Shown: positions 58,726 to 64,000 of the stretch, in pieces
How positions within the stretch are numbered: position 1 is the stretch's first letter
Layout of the letters: every line of letters starts with the position of its first letter
Origin: Thunnus maccoyii
Lineage: Eukaryota > Chordata > Actinopteri > Scombriformes > Scombridae
DNA length: 64,000 nucleotides
NCBI RefSeq assembly: GCF_910596095.1
Contig: NC_056534.1
Coordinates: 12,471,490-12,535,489 of the forward strand
Direction: 5' to 3'
Position numbers and translations under genes: made by a program
The notes under the pieces: generated by a model
The model's input: the letters and a program-made list of their open reading frames with translations, nothing else
Database searches by the model: none
What the model was told of the DNA's origin: nothing

Positions 58726-60930
58726 AAGTCAAGTCAAATTTATTTATATAGCACATTTCATACGGCAAGTGTAAACTCAATGTGCTTAAAAACAAGTAAA
58801 GATCATACATAACAAATATATAATATTAACATTACATATATAAAACAAATACGATAAAACATAAAATAAGATGTTACATAAATAAAAACATATGAAAAAC
58901 ATATAAGACAGTATAAAAAAAAAAAGGTTTCACCCATTAACCTAACTAAAAGCTTGTGAAAAAAGATATGTTTTTAGTCTGCTTTTAAAGGAAGACACTG
59001 TTGTAACAGACCTGAGTTCATGTGGTAGAGAATTCCAAAGACTAGGACCATAATGGCTGAAGGCACCATGAGCTGATTTAGTGTTTATTCTAGGTATGGT
59101 GAGGAGACCTTTATTTGATGATCTCAAGGGTCTATCTGGCGTGTATTCAGAGAGCATGTCAACAACATAGGTGGGAACTAGGCCATTCATAGCTTTAAAA
59201 ACCATAAGAAGTATTTTAAAATCAATTCTTTGCTTTACTGGGAGCCAGTGAAGAGAGATTAAAACAGGAATGATGTGTTCACACCTTCTGGTTTTGGTTA
59301 ATACTCTGGCTGCAGCATTCTGGATAAGCTGGAGTTTATTAAGTGTTTGCTTTGCCAGTCCAGCAAAGAGTCCATTACAATAGTCTAGTCGACTGGAAAT
59401 GAATGCGTGAACCAACTTTTCAGAATCAGATTGTGACAGGAAAGATCTAACTTTGGATATATTTCTAAGATGATAAAAAGCAGTCTTAGAGATACTGGAA
59501 AAGTGCTTCTGAAAGTTAAGATCAGCATCCAAGATCACACCCAAGTTTTTGACATGATCACAGGGTTTTACTGATAGGGGAGTTAACAAAGAGTTAATCT
59601 GGTGCCTCAAAGCCTTCGGACCTGCTAAAAGAATCTCCATTTTGTCTTCATTTAACCGCAAGAAATTTTTGGCCATCCAATATTGAACTTCAGTAATGCA
59701 CTGGATGAGATCATTCACTGGGTTAAGGTGGTTGGCAGAAACAGATATGTATAACTGTGTGTCGTCAGCATAGGACTGATATGATATGTTGTATTGTTGA
59801 ATGATGGACCCAAGTGGGAGCATATACAAATTAAACAGTAGAGGGCCAAGAATTGACCCTTGAGGGATTCCATATGGAACACTGACTACATCTGATTCAG
59901 AGTTACCAACAGCAACAGAAAAAGACCTACCAGTAAGGTAAGAGGAAAGCCAGTTAAGAACAGTGCCTCTAAGGCCTAAACAGTGTTAAAGGCGCTTAAG
60001 AAGTATCACATGGTCAACCGTATCAAAGGCTGTACTGAGGTCGAGAAGTACTAAGACAGTAACTTTGTAGTTGTCAGAGCTAATTTTAAGATCATTCACA
60101 ACTCTGACCAGGGCAGTTTCTGTACTGTGGTTAACTCTAAAACCAGACTGGTAAACATCAAAGAAATTGTTATATGACAGATACATGTGTAATTGTTGAT
60201 ATACAAGCTTTTCAAGAATTTTCCCCAGGAATGGTAGGTTTGAGATTGGTCTATAGTTCTCTAGGACAAATGGATCAGGATTGCTCTTCTTTAACAGTGG
60301 TGTAACAATAGCATGTTTGAGAGCTGTGGGGAAGATTCCAGAGAGTAGAGAGGTATTATCAATTTCAAGGACATCATTTACCAAACAGTTGAGAACACTT
60401 TTAAACAACTTGGTGGGCATTGGGTCAAGAGCACATGTAGCAGAGCTTAACTGTTGTACTACTTCTTGCAGCTCATAACTTTGAATGGGAGTGAAGTTGG
60501 AGAGGGTGATGGCAGAATGGCACTGAGTGGAAGAAGAGAAGTCACTCGCACCAGCAGAAGCCATGATTTTGTTTCAAAGGTTAATAATCTTGGATTTAAA
60601 ATATGAGGCTAATTCGTTGCATTTTTGTGAAGAGTGGAGTTCAGTGGGTATTGGTGTGAAGGGATTGACCAGTTTATCAATTGTGCTGAACAGAAACTTA
60701 GAGTTATTGAGATTTTCACTAATAATTTGAGAAAAGTAATGCTGTCTAGATATTTCTATTTCTTTGTTATATTTACTGAGCAGGTCTTTATAGAGAATAT
60801 AATCAGCCTGTAATTTGGTTTTACGCCATTTGCGCTCAAATTTACGGCAGGTTCTTTTTAGTGCCTTCACGCTTTCCACATTCCTCCAAGGTGCTTTAGA
60901 TTTACCAGAAATTATCTTGTATGTGCATGT
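58726..60930 (-). mobile_element. 5'-truncated L2-type LINE, nearly open RT
   Basis: Minus-strand element of about 2.2 kb. Its 3' end (58,726-58,760) has the (TTGAC)n tail and GCTATATAAATAAA-type terminus. Upstream is an A-rich 3' untranslated region of roughly 180 bp. Coding sequence for the complete reverse transcriptase and C-terminus follows (see the separate entry), and the linker begins at about 60,920 (IISGKSKAPWRN). The endonuclease domain is missing, so this is a 5'-truncated insertion, as usual for LINEs. It is clearly younger than the broken L2 at 46.5-50.5 kb, judging by its far fewer defects. Confidence 0.9.
58942..60879 (-). pseudogene. L2 reverse transcriptase, one frame with two stops
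   Basis: One minus-strand reading frame runs from 60,879 to 58,942 with two in-frame TGA/TAA stops (just before 60,564 and just after KRL at 59,986). Blocks in order: linker (FSTIDKLVNPFTPIPTEL), NYRPISNLPFLGKILEKLVY, QSGFRVNHSTETALVRVVND, motif A VLVLLDLSTAFDTVDHV, motif B YGIPQGSILGPLLFNLY, motif C YADDTQLYIS (about 59,770), HVKNLGVILDADLNF, SRLDYCNGLFAGL, LQLIQNAAARVLTKTRR, and HYGPSLWNSLPHELRSV near the end. All catalytic Asp residues are present. Length (about 640 codons) fits RT plus C-terminus without endonuclease. Confidence 0.88.
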
Positions 60931-61189
60931 TTGTACTCTTGTATTTCCATTTGAGCTTGGACCTTAAGAATGAAGACATTTTTGAAAATTGAGGACCTTT
61001 TGGTTCACATATTCAAGGGGTTAAAGCGAGGCAGGTTGATTTATATAGCACAATTTATTCGCTGAGACACTTTCTCATACACTTTAACCAGAAATAAAGA
61101 GGTACGTAAGACTGATTTAAAAATATTTGTGGTATTCATCATTTTTCTCATACTGTCTCTTAGGTACAAACATAAATTACAAGGGGTCC
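60931..61189. other. Flank of the LINE; possible further LINE tail
   Basis: GGTTGATTTATATAGCACAA at 61,032 resembles the reverse complement of a LINE 3' terminus, but too little matches to be sure. Confidence 0.3.
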
Positions 61190-61730
61190 AGACCATAGAC
61201 TGTATATAAAGATGGATGTAGTGAGGTGTGACATCACCCAATGGAGCCAGTTTGAGGCCCAGAGTTGAAGCGATCAGTAGCTTACTTGGAACACTGAGCA
61301 GTGCACATTTGGGCTAACATTAGCTACTTCAGCTAAATTGTACTAAGAGGACAAGTATTGTAATCAAGTAACATTAAACTAACAGAAATATTGCAACAAT
61401 AGTCTTTTTCCCAGAGCCGGGGGAGAGCAGCAGGTTAGCAAACTGTCCGAACCGTCATTCGCCCACATGACAGACATCAAAGCCTACTATAAGTCTTCAA
61501 ATCTTATCAAAGGAGCAATAATTTCCAAAATGACCACCAGCACACTTATTAGAGGGCCCAAATGTAGCAATTGAGACCATAATGACTCTTGAAAAAAATT
61601 ATTTACTTAGTATTTCTAGAGAGAAGTTGATGGTTTTTGAATGAGAGTCAGTTGGAACCAGGGATTTTTTAGAGTCAGCATGTAACGGCTGTCAGTGGCA
61701 TTGCACTTTAAGGTACTTCACCATCAGTGT
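61190..61730. repeat. Interspersed fish repeat
   Basis: Phrases CATAGACTGTATATAAAGAT, GTGACATCACCCAATGGAGC, GAGACCATAATGACTCTTGA and ATTGCACTTTAAGGTACTTC, in that order, are those of a common percomorph repeat. The middle part is diverged. No coding content. Confidence 0.55.
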
Positions 61731-63057
61731 CAGCCTCAAGCTGTGGTAGCTGTCACTTGGTCCAGACTTGTCATATGAGTCATGAACAGTCTGACTTTCT
61801 TCACAAGGGGAGAAACATTTGTTTGACTTTTAATGATTATGTTTTAATCTGAAAGAATTTGCAGTTTAAATGTGATACCAAAATCAACTGAAATAATAAT
61901 TAATATATACCAAAAAAAAATTGATGCAAAATTATTGTTCTGTGCACCATATTATCATAATCATGGCTGCCAATTTACTTAGAGGTTGTTGAGATTTTAT
62001 CATTTCTGTTGGCATATTTTGGCGCAGCAGCTTCTATATTTCAGTACTTGTTGGAAACAACACTGGATTTGTGAGATTTAGGAATGAGATTTAATTATCA
62101 AAACCGCACAAACACTACTCATAAACAGGAGCCACCTGTTCATGATTAGGTGCGCATTTGCGAGATATGCATAATAAACACCCCTAAGCTGCTATATCTA
62201 AGGCTACTTGTCTACCTGCCATCTCCACTCCTGGGCATCATTTCTGGGCTTGTTTCATCAATAAGGAATTTTGGATGTATTTGCACAGTTACAAAGGACT
62301 GTTAAATCTGAACCTGAACGTTTGTACAAAAATGAAAATGCAAAAAAGAAAGAGAAGTTTAGGATAAAAATACAAAAATGTTCTAGCATGAGACCCAATG
62401 TCTGAGTGCTCCACATAAAGGAAATCTTAATAAATTAATTTAAAAGACAATATACATTAAAATCAATGCATACACCCATACATATATACAAATTCAGAGG
62501 CAGAGATTTGGTTATATCAGTGAGGATCCTCAAAAGCTTAGAAGTACAAATATGTATGTGTGTGCAAATATGTTAATGCACTGTGTCTGAGTGTGCTCCT
62601 ACATGAAATAGATCACATTTTCTAAATGCTGCTGATATAAAAGACTCAGCATTACTCACTGTTATTTGTCCAAAAATTGCTATATTTTACAAAATTGCAA
62701 GCCCCCTGGATGTATCTTTCAAAGCTTCAGACTGTAATTGCAACACGGTATACCCAGCAGACAAGCTGTCATCCTAATATTGGTTTTGGTTTGTTTTGAT
62801 CCCTTGGATTGAAGACATTTGCACTCACAGATTCTCTCAAGGACTAACAGTGTGTGACAGCTAAAAAGCTGTAAATGGTCTGTTTTTAAAAAAAAAAAAA
62901 AAATGGACCTATATTGTGAGTTATTCTCCATCATTACATTAGTCAGTGTAAATTGTTTTGGACAATTTGCATCTGTGAAATAGAGCAGAATTTAGATGTC
63001 AGCTGTCAGACAGCCTGAGAGACTGCAGCTCTTTCTGTCTTTTAAGAAGTACAAATA
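61731..63057. other. No gene recognised
   Basis: AT-rich noncoding DNA with a 15-A run at about 62,888. Confidence 0.45.
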
Positions 63058-64000
63058 CAGTTGAAATCGGAAGTTTACAGACACTTTAGCCAAATACATT
63101 GAAACTCAGTTTTTCACAATTCCTGACATTTAATCCTGGTAAACATTACCTGTTTTAGGTCAGTTAGGATCACTACTTTAAGAATGTGAAATGTCAAAAT
63201 AATAGTAGAGAGATTGATTTATTTCAGCTTTTATTTCTTTTATCCCATTCTCAGTGGGTCAGAAGTTTACATACACATAGTATTTGGTAGAATTGCCTTT
63301 AAATTGTTCAACTTGGGTCAAACATTTCGGGTAGCCTTCCACAAGCTTCTCACAATAAGTTGCTGGAATTATGGTCCATTCCTCCTGATGGAACTGATGT
63401 AACTGAGTCAGGTTTGTAGGCCTCCTTGCTCACACACACTTTTTCAGTTTTGCCCACAAATTTTCTATTGGATTGAGGTCAGGACTTTGCGAAGGCCACT
63501 CCAATACCTTGACTTTGTTGTCCTTAAGCCATTTAGGCACAACTTTGGAAGTATGCTTGAGGTCATTGTCCATTTGAGACCAAGCTTTGACTTCCCGGCT
63601 GATGTCTTGAGATGTTACTTCATAATATCCACATCATTGTCCTTCCTCATGATGCCATCTATTTTGTGAAGTGCACCAGTCCATCCTGCAGCAAAGCATC
63701 CCCACAACGTGATGCTGCCACCCTGATGCTTCACGACTGGGATAGTGTTCTTCAGCTTACAAACCTCCCTCTTTTTTCTCCAAACATAACGATTTTTGTC
63801 TCATCAGACCAGAGGACATTTTTTTTTGTCCCCATGTGTTGTCGCAAACCATAGTCCGGCTTTTTTATGGAGGTTTTGGAGCAGTGGCTTCTTTCTTGCT
63901 GAGCAGCCTTTCAGGTTATGTTGATATAGGACTCATTTTACTGTGAATATAGATACTTTTGTACCTGTTTCCTCCAGCATCTTCACAAGGTCCTTTGCTG
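63058..64000 (-). mobile_element. Tc1 transposon of Sleeping Beauty/Passport type, cut by window end
   Basis: Follows a TA (63,056-63,057) and begins CAGTTGAAATCGGAAGTTTA. The matching inner direct repeat, GTCAGAAGTTTACATACACA, is about 200 bp further in (63,258-63,280), the two-repeat end structure of Sleeping Beauty-like Tc1 elements. Read on the minus strand, the sequence beyond encodes the transposase C-terminus (LVEGYPKC...TQVEQFKGNSTKYY near 63,340-63,280) and then the DDE region toward 64,000 in several frames, so the gene is broken. The wording TAGCCAAATACATTGAAACTC recalls the Passport element of flatfish. The other end lies outside the window. Confidence 0.85.

Overview
This 64 kb window looks like intergenic or intronic DNA from a teleost fish, probably a percomorph. 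The sequence is AT-rich, has many dinucleotide microsatellites, and carries an interspersed-repeat set typical of such genomes: Tc1/mariner, hAT-like and other terminal-inverted-repeat DNA elements, L2-type and other LINEs with short tandem 3' tails, tRNA-related repeats and a few LTR fossils. I found no exon of a recognisable host protein gene on either strand. Most open frames are AT-rich chance frames, shadows of transposons, or translations of tRNA genes and microsatellites. Family names come from memory of the families, not from a search.

The one clear block of host genes is a tandem tRNA-Pro array at about 18.8-24.5 kb on the + strand. It has 14 copies: 12 full-length or near full-length bodies, one copy lacking its 3' part at the left edge and one stump at the right edge. 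Start-to-start spacing is 393-461 bp. Anticodons AGG (5), TGG (4) and CGG (3) are interspersed, so all proline codons are covered, and one decayed copy reads TGA. Part of the array was recently re-duplicated with an offset of 1,758 bp, and a second, two-unit duplication lies at its right end.

Layout: 0-12 kb is largely featureless, with a LINE fragment at 1.8 kb, a foldback element at 6.4 kb, a fish repeat at 7.6-8.0 kb and a LINE 3' end at 11.9-12.4 kb. At 13-18.5 kb there are abundant fish repeats and a nest of LTR fragment, hAT-like relic and a 1.0 kb element with perfect 27-bp inverted ends. At 18.8-24.5 kb is the tRNA array. At 25.8-32.7 kb are a candidate solo LTR, two unrelated Tc1 fragments, two LINE 3' regions, a telomere-like tract and an 81-bp minisatellite. 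At 37-44 kb a LINE 3' end sits inside an abundant repeat, followed by one TIR element and a long mariner-type bracket. At 46.5-50.5 kb is a broken L2 LINE with an insertion, a snap-back palindrome and a chimeric LINE junction. At 50.9-57.6 kb are MITEs and another element-in-element nest. At 58.7-60.9 kb is a 5'-truncated L2 LINE whose reverse-transcriptase frame is nearly open. At 61.2-61.7 kb is another fish repeat. From 63.06 kb to the window edge is the end of a Tc1 element of the Sleeping Beauty/Passport type.

The mobile elements do not form a working system together. They record successive insertions. The tRNA array is the only part likely to be under host selection, and the most interesting for evolution (anticodon mosaicism, concerted evolution, unusual distance to Pol III terminators). 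I saw no convincing sign of an undescribed multi-gene system.
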